Below, in pieces: positions 9,659 through 16,968 of a stretch of DNA of 64,000 nt. The stretch spans positions 122,084 through 186,083 of the forward strand of contig JABCZF010000005.1 of the NCBI GenBank assembly GCA_013289825.1, read 5' to 3'. Position numbers and translations under genes: made by a program. Positions within the stretch are counted from its first letter, which is position 1. Each line of letters begins with the position of its first letter. The notes below the pieces were generated by a model that saw nothing but the letters and a program-made list of their open reading frames with translations, was not told where the DNA came from and made no database searches. This stretch comes from Acidobacteriota bacterium. Its GTDB lineage: Bacteria > Acidobacteriota > Terriglobia > Acidiferrales > UBA7541.

Positions 9659-10615
9659 ATGGCCACCGCCGACAACCATCGAAGACCTGAACAGAGCCCC
9701 TACGGGATTCCCGCGGTGATCGCTCTTCTGTCATTGTTTCCCATACTGCTACCACGTCTCTTCGCCGATTCGCCCGCTGCATTTGACGGCGCGCGCGCTT
9801 ATGAACATGTGCGCCATCTCGTCCAGATGGGGCCCAGGCCGCCGGCGTCGGATGGAATTCATCGTGCCCAGACCTACATGATCGGCGAGCTCAAGAGCTA
9901 CGGTTGCCCGGTCGAAGAACACGACTTTCATGGTCCGACACCGCTTGGCAATCTCGCCATGAAAAATATCGTCGTCAAGATTCCCGGCACCAGCCAAGGC
10001 GTGGTCCTGTACGCAACGCACTACGACACTGTGCGCCTCCCCAACTTTGTGGGCGCCGACGACGGCGGCTCCGGCACGGGAACCCTGCTCGAACTGGCGC
10101 GCTTGTTCTGCTCACGAAAGAATTCTCTCAACGTCTGGATCGTCTTCTTCGACGGCGAAGAAGCCCAAGGCAACTGGGCCGATAAAGCTAGCATTCAATG
10201 GACGGATACGAACAACACCTACGGCAGCCGCGAAATGGCCGCGCAAATGGCCCTTTCCGGCGACCTCCAGCGCACCAAAGCCATGATCCTGGCCGACATG
10301 ATTGGTCCCACCAAGGTCAGAATCAGGCGCGACACGGGCTCCACTCCCTGGCTCACGGATTTCATCTGGGACACCGCAGGTCAACTCGGCTACAAGGACA
10401 ATTTCGTCAACGAAGACTATGCCGTTGGCGGTGACGACCATTTCTCCTTCATTCGCCGGGGTGTCGCGGGCTGTGACCTAATCGACTTTTCCGTCCAGGA
10501 CACCTATTGGCACACGCCCGAAGACACGCTCGACAAAGTCGACCCGCAAAGCCTGGCCATTGTCGGCCAAGTCCTGGCGCGAACCTTGCCGCGCTTTGAG
10601 AAGAAGTTTCATTGA
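9659..10615 (+). CDS. M28-family metalloprotein resembling glutaminyl-peptide cyclotransferase
   Basis: 318 residues with an N-terminal membrane anchor or uncleaved signal (IPAVIALLSLFPILLPRLFA) followed by an M28 zinc fold. Metal and catalytic motifs are THYDT, GADDGGSG, FFDGEEA and YWHTPEDTLD. The arrangement FFDGEEA...YGSRE...LADMIG...FIRRGV resembles glutaminyl cyclases (FFDGEEAF...SLYGSR) more than aminopeptidases, so it may convert N-terminal Gln to pyroglutamate on exported proteins; that is inference. Start chosen at the ATG at 9659 because the longer frame overlaps the preceding gene. Confidence 0.82.
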   Translation: MATADNHRRPEQSPYGIPAVIALLSLFPILLPRLFADSPAAFDGARAYEHVRHLVQMGPRPPASDGIHRAQTYMIGELKSYGCPVEEHDFHGPTPLGNLAMKNIVVKIPGTSQGVVLYATHYDTVRLPNFVGADDGGSGTGTLLELARLFCSRKNSLNVWIVFFDGEEAQGNWADKASIQWTDTNNTYGSREMAAQMALSGDLQRTKAMILADMIGPTKVRIRRDTGSTPWLTDFIWDTAGQLGYKDNFVNEDYAVGGDDHFSFIRRGVAGCDLIDFSVQDTYWHTPEDTLDKVDPQSLAIVGQVLARTLPRFEKKFH

Positions 10616-10629
10616 GAATCTACTTCTCC

Positions 10630-11562
10630 ATGACCAACGCGAATACCGATCAAACCGTCAAGAACATCGAGGGATGGAAATCCCTGCTCTGGATGCTGAT
10701 GCTGATATACGCCGGCTCGCGTGTTCTTCAGGTTTTCCCCAGTGGGATTCCCATGCTGGCCATAGTCATCTTGCACGTGGTTCCTCCAACCGTCTTCGCG
10801 TTGATTCACGGTGCCATGTTTTACCGTATCCGCGGAATTCTCGCGTTCGTTGCGATCTGTCTGCTGGTGGGAAACGTCTTTGAAAACCTGGGAGTTCGCA
10901 CCGGTTTCCCATTTGGCCACTACTATTTCACCGACGTGATGGGCCCGAAGATCCTGGTTGTTCCAGTATTCCTCGGCCTCGCCTACGTCGGCATGGCCTA
11001 CCTCTCGTGGACACTTGCCCGCCTAATCCTCGAGGAGACGCAAAGGCCGTTGGCCGGGTCTCGCGTGATGACGGTGGCGCTGCTGGCGAGCGCCATCATG
11101 GTCTGCTGGGACCTGTCCATGGATTCCGTCTGGTCAACGATTGTTCGCGCTTGGATTTGGCAGCAAGGCGGAATTTACTTCGGCGTGCCGCTGACGAATT
11201 TTCTGGGCTGGTTTGTGACCGGCTATGTTTTCTATCAGCTTTTCGCTCTGTACTTGCGAAACCGCTCCAGGGCTGGCCATGCGCTGCCGGCGAACTATTG
11301 GAGTATGGCGGTCGCTTTTTACGTGATCTCGGCCGCAGGAAACCTCCTTCTGCTGATTCCCCAGCCGGGACCTGCTGTGGTCTCCGATCCGTCTGGCGTT
11401 CGATGGAAGGCAAGCTCGATCACGGCCGCTTCTGCCGCGGCTACCATTTCGACGATGGGCGCATTTGCTTTGCTCGCCTGGATCAGGCGCCCCGGCGCGG
11501 GCCGAGGAAGAAAAGCCACACGGCAATCTGGATTAGGCGCCGAGGAAATCGCGTTGGGCTGA
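10630..11562 (+). CDS. Carotenoid biosynthesis protein, CruF/bisanhydrobacterioruberin-hydratase family (DUF422)
   Basis: 310-residue polytopic membrane protein with about 7 helices. Family hallmarks are GNVFENLGVRTGFPFGHYYF, CWDLSMDSVWS and GGIYFGVPLTNFLGWFVTG, the conserved acidic/aromatic loops of the Caroten_synth family, whose members hydrate the psi-end of acyclic carotenoids. No other carotenoid gene (phytoene synthase, desaturase) is in the window, so the substrate is unknown. The ATG at 10630 is used; a TTG at 10612 overlapping the previous stop is an alternative that adds six residues. Confidence 0.85.
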   Translation: MTNANTDQTVKNIEGWKSLLWMLMLIYAGSRVLQVFPSGIPMLAIVILHVVPPTVFALIHGAMFYRIRGILAFVAICLLVGNVFENLGVRTGFPFGHYYFTDVMGPKILVVPVFLGLAYVGMAYLSWTLARLILEETQRPLAGSRVMTVALLASAIMVCWDLSMDSVWSTIVRAWIWQQGGIYFGVPLTNFLGWFVTGYVFYQLFALYLRNRSRAGHALPANYWSMAVAFYVISAAGNLLLLIPQPGPAVVSDPSGVRWKASSITAASAAATISTMGAFALLAWIRRPGAGRGRKATRQSGLGAEEIALG

Positions 11563-11656
11563 TCGTCGGCAGGCTTCGCCAAGTCCTGGTTCGTGCCGCT
11601 GTTAGCTGTAAGCTGTGTGCTGGTGGGCTTTAGCAGTAAACTATGGGCTTATTCCC

Positions 11657-12328
11657 ATGCCGCTGACAGACGAGCAAAAACGCGAACGCATCGCTCGCCG
11701 CATCGCTCTCGAGCTACGCGACGGTTACTACGTCAACCTGGGCATTGGCATGCCCACCGCGATCGCCAACTACGTCCCGAGCGGCATGGACATTATTCTT
11801 CAGTCGGAAAACGGCATGCTCGGCGTCGGTCCTTATCCCACAGAATCTGAAGTAGATCCCGACCTGATCAACGCCGGCAAAGAAACGGTCACCGAGTTGC
11901 CGGGCACATGCTACTTTTCCTCCGCCGATTCTTTCGCCATGATTCGTGGAGGCCACGTCGATCTAACGGTCCTCGGCGCCCTGCAAGTCGATGAAAAGGG
12001 AACGCTCGCCAACTGGGCCATTCCCGGAAAAATGCTGAAAGGCATGGGCGGCGCGATGGATCTCGTTGCCGGCGCCAAACGCGTGTTCGTCGCCATGGAG
12101 CACGCCACCCGCGACAACCAGCCAAAAATCCTGAAAAAATGCACGCTGCCGCTCACCGGCGTGGAAGTCGTCGATCACATCGTCACCGAACTTGCCTTCA
12201 TCGACGTCACCCCCGCCGGCCTCGTTCTTCGCGAGCTGGCCCCCGACGCCACGCTAGAACAAGTCCAATCGCTCACCGAACCCAAACTCGTGCTCCCGCC
12301 CGGTGGTCCCCAAGTCCTCGAGGTCTGA
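11657..12328 (+). CDS. scoB: 3-oxoacid CoA-transferase subunit B
   Basis: 223-residue beta subunit. The glutamate that forms the enzyme-CoA thioester lies in [23 protein letters not shown] at the N-terminus and [19 protein letters not shown] are typical of subunit B. It must pair with ScoA (8723-9418) to make an active enzyme, interconverting acetoacetate and acetoacetyl-CoA using succinyl-CoA or acetyl-CoA. The ATG at 11657 is chosen over the upstream start at 11615 because [16 protein letters not shown] is the usual family N-terminus. The two-kilobase separation from scoA is the oddity here. Confidence 0.93.
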   Translation: MPLTDEQKRERIARRIALELRDGYYVNLGIGMPTAIANYVPSGMDIILQSENGMLGVGPYPTESEVDPDLINAGKETVTELPGTCYFSSADSFAMIRGGHVDLTVLGALQVDEKGTLANWAIPGKMLKGMGGAMDLVAGAKRVFVAMEHATRDNQPKILKKCTLPLTGVEVVDHIVTELAFIDVTPAGLVLRELAPDATLEQVQSLTEPKLVLPPGGPQVLEV

Positions 12329-12392
12329 TCCGAAGAACACTCGCTTCTCCGTGCCCTCTCGGATCTTGGTGATCCCGGGTAAATGTTTTTTC

Positions 12393-12953
12393 TTAGGAAG
12401 AAGAGGAACTGCTGAGGTGCCGGGCCGTGCTGAACGAATAATGTAGGGCGGAACCGATGCTGAACACTGTTACGCCATAAACAAGCAGATGGATGATCTT
12501 CGCAAGATGGAAGCTCGGATACGCGGCAGAAAAGACCACCGTGAACACCAGAATGATCTGAAAAGCCGTGGTCATCTTTCCGTAAATGCTGGGCGGAAAG
12601 GGCCGATAACCGGAGATGAGCAGAATCACCACGGCCACGACAAGAATCAATATGTCGCGGCTGAAAACGATAATCGTGAGCCACCACGCGATCTGTTTCT
12701 TAAACGCCAGAATAATGAACGAAGAAGAGAGCAGCAGTTTATCGGCGATAGGATCGAGGTAAGCGCCAAGCGAAGACCGCTGATTGAGGCTGCGCGCGAG
12801 CAGGCCATCAATGCCGTCTGAAAGCCCCGCGACAACCAGCACCAGCAGCGCCCATCTGTACCGTTCGTAAGAAATAAGAATAAGAAAGAACGGCAGAAAG
12901 CCGAGGCGTAGCAAAGTGATTTGATTGGGAACCGTCCAGATGCGGCCAGTCAT
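12393..12953 (-). CDS. pgsA: CDP-diacylglycerol-glycerol-3-phosphate 3-phosphatidyltransferase
   Basis: 186-residue membrane enzyme making phosphatidylglycerol phosphate from CDP-diacylglycerol and glycerol 3-phosphate. The CDP-alcohol phosphotransferase signature D-G-x2-A-R-x8-G-x3-D-x3-D is complete in SDGIDGLLARS followed by SLGAYLDPIADK. Several hydrophobic helices follow. The C-terminus is a serine-rich tail. It might act on a related CDP-alcohol acceptor, but the N-terminus PNQITLLRLGFLPFFL is characteristic of PgsA. Confidence 0.9.
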   Translation of the reverse strand: MTGRIWTVPNQITLLRLGFLPFFLILISYERYRWALLVLVVAGLSDGIDGLLARSLNQRSSLGAYLDPIADKLLLSSSFIILAFKKQIAWWLTIIVFSRDILILVVAVVILLISGYRPFPPSIYGKMTTAFQIILVFTVVFSAAYPSFHLAKIIHLLVYGVTVFSIGSALHYSFSTARHLSSSSSS

Positions 12954-13016
12954 TGCAGTTCAGAATAGCGCAGTTCAGGCGGCCCTGGTCTTCGAAATTG
13001 CGTCATGCGATTGGTG

Positions 13017-14318
13017 TCACGCGAATTGCGAGAGATACTCGGTCAGTGAGCGGCCAATTTTACGCGCGAAGAGTTCGTTCATCGAAGGGATCGAGCCGGT
13101 AGGCTCATCCAGAGACACGCGCTCGACGCGATTCATCGGAAAAAAGATGGTAGGGAAGCCGATGCGCTCGCCTTCAGGCTCGTTGATCTGCCGGATAAAA
13201 TGGTCGAACGAATTCAAATCGATGCCCCGCAGCGTCACGCCGGAAGGATTGATGTCCAATAGCTCACCCCAGACTTTCTCCCTGGGCGAGTGCAAACTCA
13301 CAACGACAATCGAATGGGGGTCCACGATGGGCGCCTTGTGCTGCGAGTAGAGTAACGCACTTTTTCCCGCGGCGGGGGAGGATTGTGCTGACTCTCCCGG
13401 CAAAGGGTCACGATAGTGCCTGATCATCAGCGCGAAACTCGCAACCACAACCAGCCCCGCGAGCCATCCCAGCGCATAAGCGCTGCGCCGTTCGCTAACA
13501 TTCATCGGCTGCCGGTCCGCAAATATCTTGCCCAATACGAATCCGGCCGCCAGTCCTGCTCCGTGGGCGTAGTTGTCCATTCCCATGCGCATGAACCCTA
13601 GGACAAAGAGAATTACGACGGAGCTGATCAGTCGCGATCGCAGCTCGTGCATTTGCGTGCCGCCGCGTTTCGTAGTGACTGCTAGCATCACGCCGACGAG
13701 CCCCAGCAATGCGCCGCTCGCGCCCAGCGAAAAGTTGCCGAAGGTTGCGCTGACCAGGAAGCCGAACGCTCCCGTGAACACATAGATAAAAAGATATCTC
13801 GCCGAGCCGTAGAGCTCTTCAATGGCCGGCCCAAACTGCAAAAGCGCCATCATGTTGAAACCGATGTGAATCAGTCCGCCGTGCAGAAACATCGCCGTGA
13901 CAACCCGCCACCAGTCATGACCCGCAAGCAGATACGGTAACGGGATGCTCATGCCCAGACGGTACTGCCCGGCCCCGCCCAGTCCCCACAGGATGCTGAG
14001 TCCTCCTCCCCCGCCCGTTGCGGCGAGCGCCATCCAGCTTACGCCCAGCATGACGACGTTCGCGATCAGCAGTACTGTGGTTACCGGCGCTTCGTGCTCG
14101 CCGAAGACTCCGGAGAATTTCTTGCTAAAAGCCGCGAGCGAGAAGCGCAAGCTCGTGCCGCATACGTGACACCTTGTGGCACTGATACCGACCAGCGCTC
14201 CGCAAGCAGGACAGATTTGCGGACGCGGCTGATGGCTTCCGCCCCCACCGCCGACAAGTCCGCGCATGCTGCTTTTCCAGCGCTCCAATCGCCGCTGCCA
14301 CTCATAGGAAAGCGCCAA
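13017..14318 (-). CDS. Rhomboid-family intramembrane serine protease with N-terminal zinc ribbon and C-terminal extra domain
   Basis: 433 residues. A basic N-terminus leads to a zinc ribbon (ICPACG...RCHVCG), then a six-helix rhomboid core with the catalytic serine in LGASGALLG and the partner histidine in DNYAHGAGL; HGGLIHIGFNMMAL is the conserved helix-2 motif. After the core is a soluble C-terminal domain of about 100 residues (VVVSLHSPREKVWGELLDI ...). The frame is open to 14405, but a TTG at 14318 with an excellent AAGGAGGAG 2-4 bases upstream is the best start; an ATG at 14267 is the alternative. Substrate unknown. Confidence 0.87.
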   Translation of the reverse strand: MALSYEWQRRLERWKSSMRGLVGGGGGSHQPRPQICPACGALVGISATRCHVCGTSLRFSLAAFSKKFSGVFGEHEAPVTTVLLIANVVMLGVSWMALAATGGGGGLSILWGLGGAGQYRLGMSIPLPYLLAGHDWWRVVTAMFLHGGLIHIGFNMMALLQFGPAIEELYGSARYLFIYVFTGAFGFLVSATFGNFSLGASGALLGLVGVMLAVTTKRGGTQMHELRSRLISSVVILFVLGFMRMGMDNYAHGAGLAAGFVLGKIFADRQPMNVSERRSAYALGWLAGLVVVASFALMIRHYRDPLPGESAQSSPAAGKSALLYSQHKAPIVDPHSIVVVSLHSPREKVWGELLDINPSGVTLRGIDLNSFDHFIRQINEPEGERIGFPTIFFPMNRVERVSLDEPTGSIPSMNELFARKIGRSLTEYLSQFA

Positions 14319-14327
14319 TTCTCCTCC

Positions 14328-14356
14328 TTGCGAGCCACCGACCGCATTCCTATAAT
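14328..14356 (+). promoter_or_regulatory. Sigma-70-type promoter for the gene at 14393
   Basis: TTGCGA (14328-14333), a 17-base spacer, and a perfect TATAAT (14351-14356). The predicted start near 14363 leaves a leader of about 30 bases to the GTG at 14393, which is preceded by AGAGGAG. The promoter overlaps the region just upstream of the divergent rhomboid gene. Confidence 0.6.
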
Positions 14357-14392
14357 ACAGAATCTGCAGTTTTTTACCGTGTAAGAGGAGCC

Positions 14393-14620
14393 GTGGGCAC
14401 AACAATGGACAAATTCGAAGAGTTCGGCCGCCGCATCGACGAAGAGCTTACCCGTCTCCGCCGCTATATCGATGAAGAAGTCGCGCCCGAAACCGAGAAG
14501 CGCACGGCCCAATTCTTGCGCGAAGTTTCGGAAAAACTGACGCAAGCCGCCTCCAAACTCGAATCGCGCAATTCTGCACGCGCCGAACGCGATTCGCAGA
14601 AACCGCCGTCGGAAGCGTGA
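14393..14620 (+). CDS. Small charged coiled-coil protein
   Basis: 75 residues from a GTG with AGAGGAG just upstream (an ATG at 14405 is the alternative). The sequence is strongly helical and charged (FEEFGRRIDEELTRLRRYID, TAQFLREVSEKLTQAASKLE) with no hydrophobic segment, so it is probably cytoplasmic. No family is recognised. It has its own good promoter and ends 13 bases before the RlpA-like gene. Confidence 0.7.
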   Translation: MGTTMDKFEEFGRRIDEELTRLRRYIDEEVAPETEKRTAQFLREVSEKLTQAASKLESRNSARAERDSQKPPSEA

Positions 14621-14633
14621 TGCGAGCCAACTT

Positions 14634-15479
14634 GTGACCTACTTCCGGGCCGCATCCTACTGGTCGGTCCTCTTCTATCCGCTGCACTTTCTGCCGAACT
14701 TCATCTGCTTCTTCGTGCTCATTCTAATCGCCGGATGCGCTTCGCGCCACGCGACGGCGGACCGTCAGCCTGTGCCGTCGGCCGCCTCGCCAGCCACAAC
14801 CGAATCCACCAAACGTTCGAGCGATGCCCAGCCAGGGCCAACACCCGCCAATTCCCCGGCCCGGCCTGCGCCAAGGCGCGGCAAGTCATCGCCGAGCCCA
14901 GCACCCGAGGGTTACCTGGAAGAAGGCAACGCTTCCTGGTATGGGGTGCCCTTCAACGGGCGGCGGGCCTCGAATGGCGAAATCTACGACATGTACAAGC
15001 TGACCGCGGCGCACCGCACGCTGCCGTTTGAAACCATGGTGCGGGTGACAAATCTCAACAACGGAAAAGCAACCATCGTGCGCATTACCGATCGCGGGCC
15101 GTTTGTCGAGAATCGCATCATCGATCTGTCGCTGGCGGCGGCGCGCGAGATTGAATCCATAGGGCCGGGCGTTGTGCCCGTACGCGTGGAAGTTCTTACG
15201 CCTGGGATTGATCCCACCGGTGGTTTTTTTACCGTGCAGGTTGGCGCCTTTCGCGATCAAGCGAACGCGCAGCGTTTGCGCGATCGTCTGAATCTTTCCT
15301 ATTCACCGATTTTCATTCAGCAATACGATTCGCCTGACGGCACGTTCTACCGCGTGCGCGTCGGCAAAATTACGGGAGAAGACGCCGCGCGCCAATTTGG
15401 TGAACAGCTTCGCGGCCGCGAGGGGTTTACGCCCTTTGTTGTTCGTCTCGATGAAGGCGCACCGCGAGGAGGGAATTGA
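14634..15479 (+). CDS. rlpA: RlpA-like lipoprotein with SPOR domain (septal lytic transglycosylase family)
   Basis: 281 residues from a GTG. A hydrophobic N-terminus ends in the lipobox LIAGCAS, so it should be an outer- or inner-membrane lipoprotein. After a Pro/Ser/Ala linker comes the double-psi barrel (EGNASWYGVPFNGRRASNGE, LPFETMVRVTNL, VRITDRGPFV, IDLSLAAAREI) and then a C-terminal SPOR domain (FTVQVGAFRDQANAQRLRDR) that binds denuded septal glycan. RlpA proteins trim glycan during daughter-cell separation. The stop overlaps the start of the HIT gene (TGATG). Confidence 0.92.
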   Translation: MTYFRAASYWSVLFYPLHFLPNFICFFVLILIAGCASRHATADRQPVPSAASPATTESTKRSSDAQPGPTPANSPARPAPRRGKSSPSPAPEGYLEEGNASWYGVPFNGRRASNGEIYDMYKLTAAHRTLPFETMVRVTNLNNGKATIVRITDRGPFVENRIIDLSLAAAREIESIGPGVVPVRVEVLTPGIDPTGGFFTVQVGAFRDQANAQRLRDRLNLSYSPIFIQQYDSPDGTFYRVRVGKITGEDAARQFGEQLRGREGFTPFVVRLDEGAPRGGN

Positions 15480-15823
15480 TGAGCGCTAACTGCCTGTTCT
15501 GCAAGATTTCTGCGAAAAAAATTCCGTCGAAAATCGTCTATGAAGATCCTGACATTTTCGCGTTCGAGGACATCAGCCCGCAGGCGCCTACGCACATCCT
15601 GCTATGCCCGCGAAAGCATTTTGTTTCACTGGACGATGCGAAGCCCGAAGACCAGGCGGTGATCGGCAAGCTGCAACTCGTTGCCGCACAGTTGGCCCGC
15701 GAGCGCAATCTTCTCGATGGCTACCGCACGGTCTTCAACAACGGCACGGGCGCCGGCCAATCCGTGTTTCATCTGCATTTGCACTTGCTCGGCGGGCGGC
15801 CATTCCGCTGGCCGCCAGGGTAG
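15479..15823 (+). CDS. HIT-family protein (HinT-like purine nucleoside phosphoramidase)
   Basis: 114 residues with CLFCKISAKKIPSKIVYED at the N-terminus and the histidine triad FHLHLHLLGGRPF at the C-terminus. HinT-type proteins hydrolyse nucleoside 5'-phosphoramidates such as AMP-lysine. The ATG at 15479 overlaps the rlpA stop and is preceded by GAGGAGGGA, a strong ribosome-binding site that decides the start over the TTG three bases upstream. Confidence 0.93.
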   Translation: MSANCLFCKISAKKIPSKIVYEDPDIFAFEDISPQAPTHILLCPRKHFVSLDDAKPEDQAVIGKLQLVAAQLARERNLLDGYRTVFNNGTGAGQSVFHLHLHLLGGRPFRWPPG

Positions 15824-15940
15824 ATGCTGAGCTGAAGGCGCGGTTGAGGTTTGGGCGCCGAGAACGCAACGATGCTGCGCCCCTACAAGGGAATTCGCGC
15901 GCGGCAATCATGCGTTTCGGGAATTGCGGCCTGGCGTAGG

Positions 15941-16387
15941 TCAGAGCAGCTCGACGAATTCACGGTCGCGGCTCTTTTCGGGCAGCAACGCCAAGATGGC
16001 GCGATTCATTGTCGCGAACTTTCCTTTCTTATGCATCGCAAGTCCCAGCAAATAGGCATCGGTCACTTGTTGATGGCCCGCCAATCGCGGAGTGAGTGGT
16101 TCAAGCGCCTGGATAAAGCTGAGCTCATCCGCCCAGAACCTGTGCCCGGGATGGCCAAGGTTGGCTCTTAGAAGAGCGCGGGCATCGCCAGGGGTGAGCG
16201 CGTTCGGAGAAAAAGCCGGATTCGAGAGGATGCGGACGAACGCAGTCTGCGTCAGGGGGCATGTTGCCCACCCGTCGCGCGCGTGGCGCGAAAGCCAGTC
16301 CTGGACTATCTCATGGGCGCGGTGCGTGGGCCAGGCCATGGCGATAAGCACATTGACGTCCAACAAGAAACCGGCTTTCACTCTCAC
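15941..16387 (-). CDS. PIN-domain toxin, VapC-like
   Basis: 148-residue PIN-domain protein, expected to be an endoribonuclease toxin. The first catalytic aspartate is in LLDVNVLIAMAW; further acidic positions are WADELSF and QVTDAYLLGLA. Two positions that are usually acidic carry amides: the glutamate expected near CPLTQ is Gln and the last aspartate (usually LATxDR) is Asn in FATMNRAI. This sub-family often varies there, so activity is uncertain. Its start overlaps the antitoxin stop by four bases, the normal antitoxin-toxin order. Confidence 0.82.
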   Translation of the reverse strand: MRVKAGFLLDVNVLIAMAWPTHRAHEIVQDWLSRHARDGWATCPLTQTAFVRILSNPAFSPNALTPGDARALLRANLGHPGHRFWADELSFIQALEPLTPRLAGHQQVTDAYLLGLAMHKKGKFATMNRAILALLPEKSRDREFVELL

Positions 16388-16605
16388 TCGTCCTCGAGCT
16401 TTTCGACGTCCTCGGTGCTTACCGGGGGCGAGCCAGGTGGCAGCTTGACAACATGAAAGCCATTGACGATGCGGGTCTCGAGAGGCGCGTGCAGCCCCCG
16501 GCGCACCAAATCCGATACTGCTTTGCCGATGGCGACATCCCGGCTTTTGGCATATGCCTTCACTTCCTGAAGAACATCATCATCCAGCGAAAGAGTGGTT
16601 CTCAT
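16384..16605 (-). CDS. Ribbon-helix-helix antitoxin, VapB-like
   Basis: 73 residues. The N-terminus RTTLSLDDDVLQEVKAYA, followed by the helix AIGKAVSDLVRRGL, is a typical RHH DNA-binding fold; the C-terminal part (VVKLPPGSPPVSTEDVEKL) is the likely toxin-binding tail. It precedes and overlaps the PIN toxin gene. A TTGACA box and an 8-bp inverted repeat lie directly upstream, consistent with autorepression by the antitoxin-toxin complex. Confidence 0.82.
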   Translation of the reverse strand: MRTTLSLDDDVLQEVKAYAKSRDVAIGKAVSDLVRRGLHAPLETRIVNGFHVVKLPPGSPPVSTEDVEKLEDE

Positions 16606-16968
16606 GTCTCTATGATGCTATAGCGGAGAAATGATGTCAATTGTGCGTGAGCGCATCATTTGCAGATATTGATGTTCGACTTAATTCCATCTGGCCGGGA
16701 CCCGCACGCCGGCACCACTGGCCTTCAAATGCTCCTTCACGGCGGGCCATGAGCAGACCCACTTTCGCGATGCGCGGCGATCCTGCAGGCCAGTAATGCC
16801 ACCTGGGAAATCACCACCCACAAACAAAGCATAGGCAGAAATACTACCGACTTGAAGAAAACTGCGAACGGTCAAGTAAGACCGGATTGGCGCACAAGCG
16901 AGCAGTGCGTTGACGTGCCAGGCGGAGCGGCGTAGGATTCGCGGCATGAACTTCGAAGAAAAGTGCAC
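16606..16968. other. Intergenic region between the VapBC-like pair and the amidohydrolase
   Basis: It holds the VapBC promoter/operator at its left end. The rest (16680-16968) is open on the minus strand with a protein-like tail, but it has no good start and the frame continues antisense through the whole amidohydrolase, so no gene is called. Confidence 0.5.
16629..16661 (-). promoter_or_regulatory. Promoter and operator of the VapBC-like pair
   Basis: On the minus strand a perfect TTGACA (plus 16635-16640) is followed 17 bases later by CATCAT, a fair -10, placing the start of transcription at or next to the antitoxin ATG, so the mRNA may be leaderless. The inverted repeat AAATGATG/CATCATTT (16629-16636 and 16654-16661) brackets the -35 box and suits an RHH operator. 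Confidence 0.5.
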
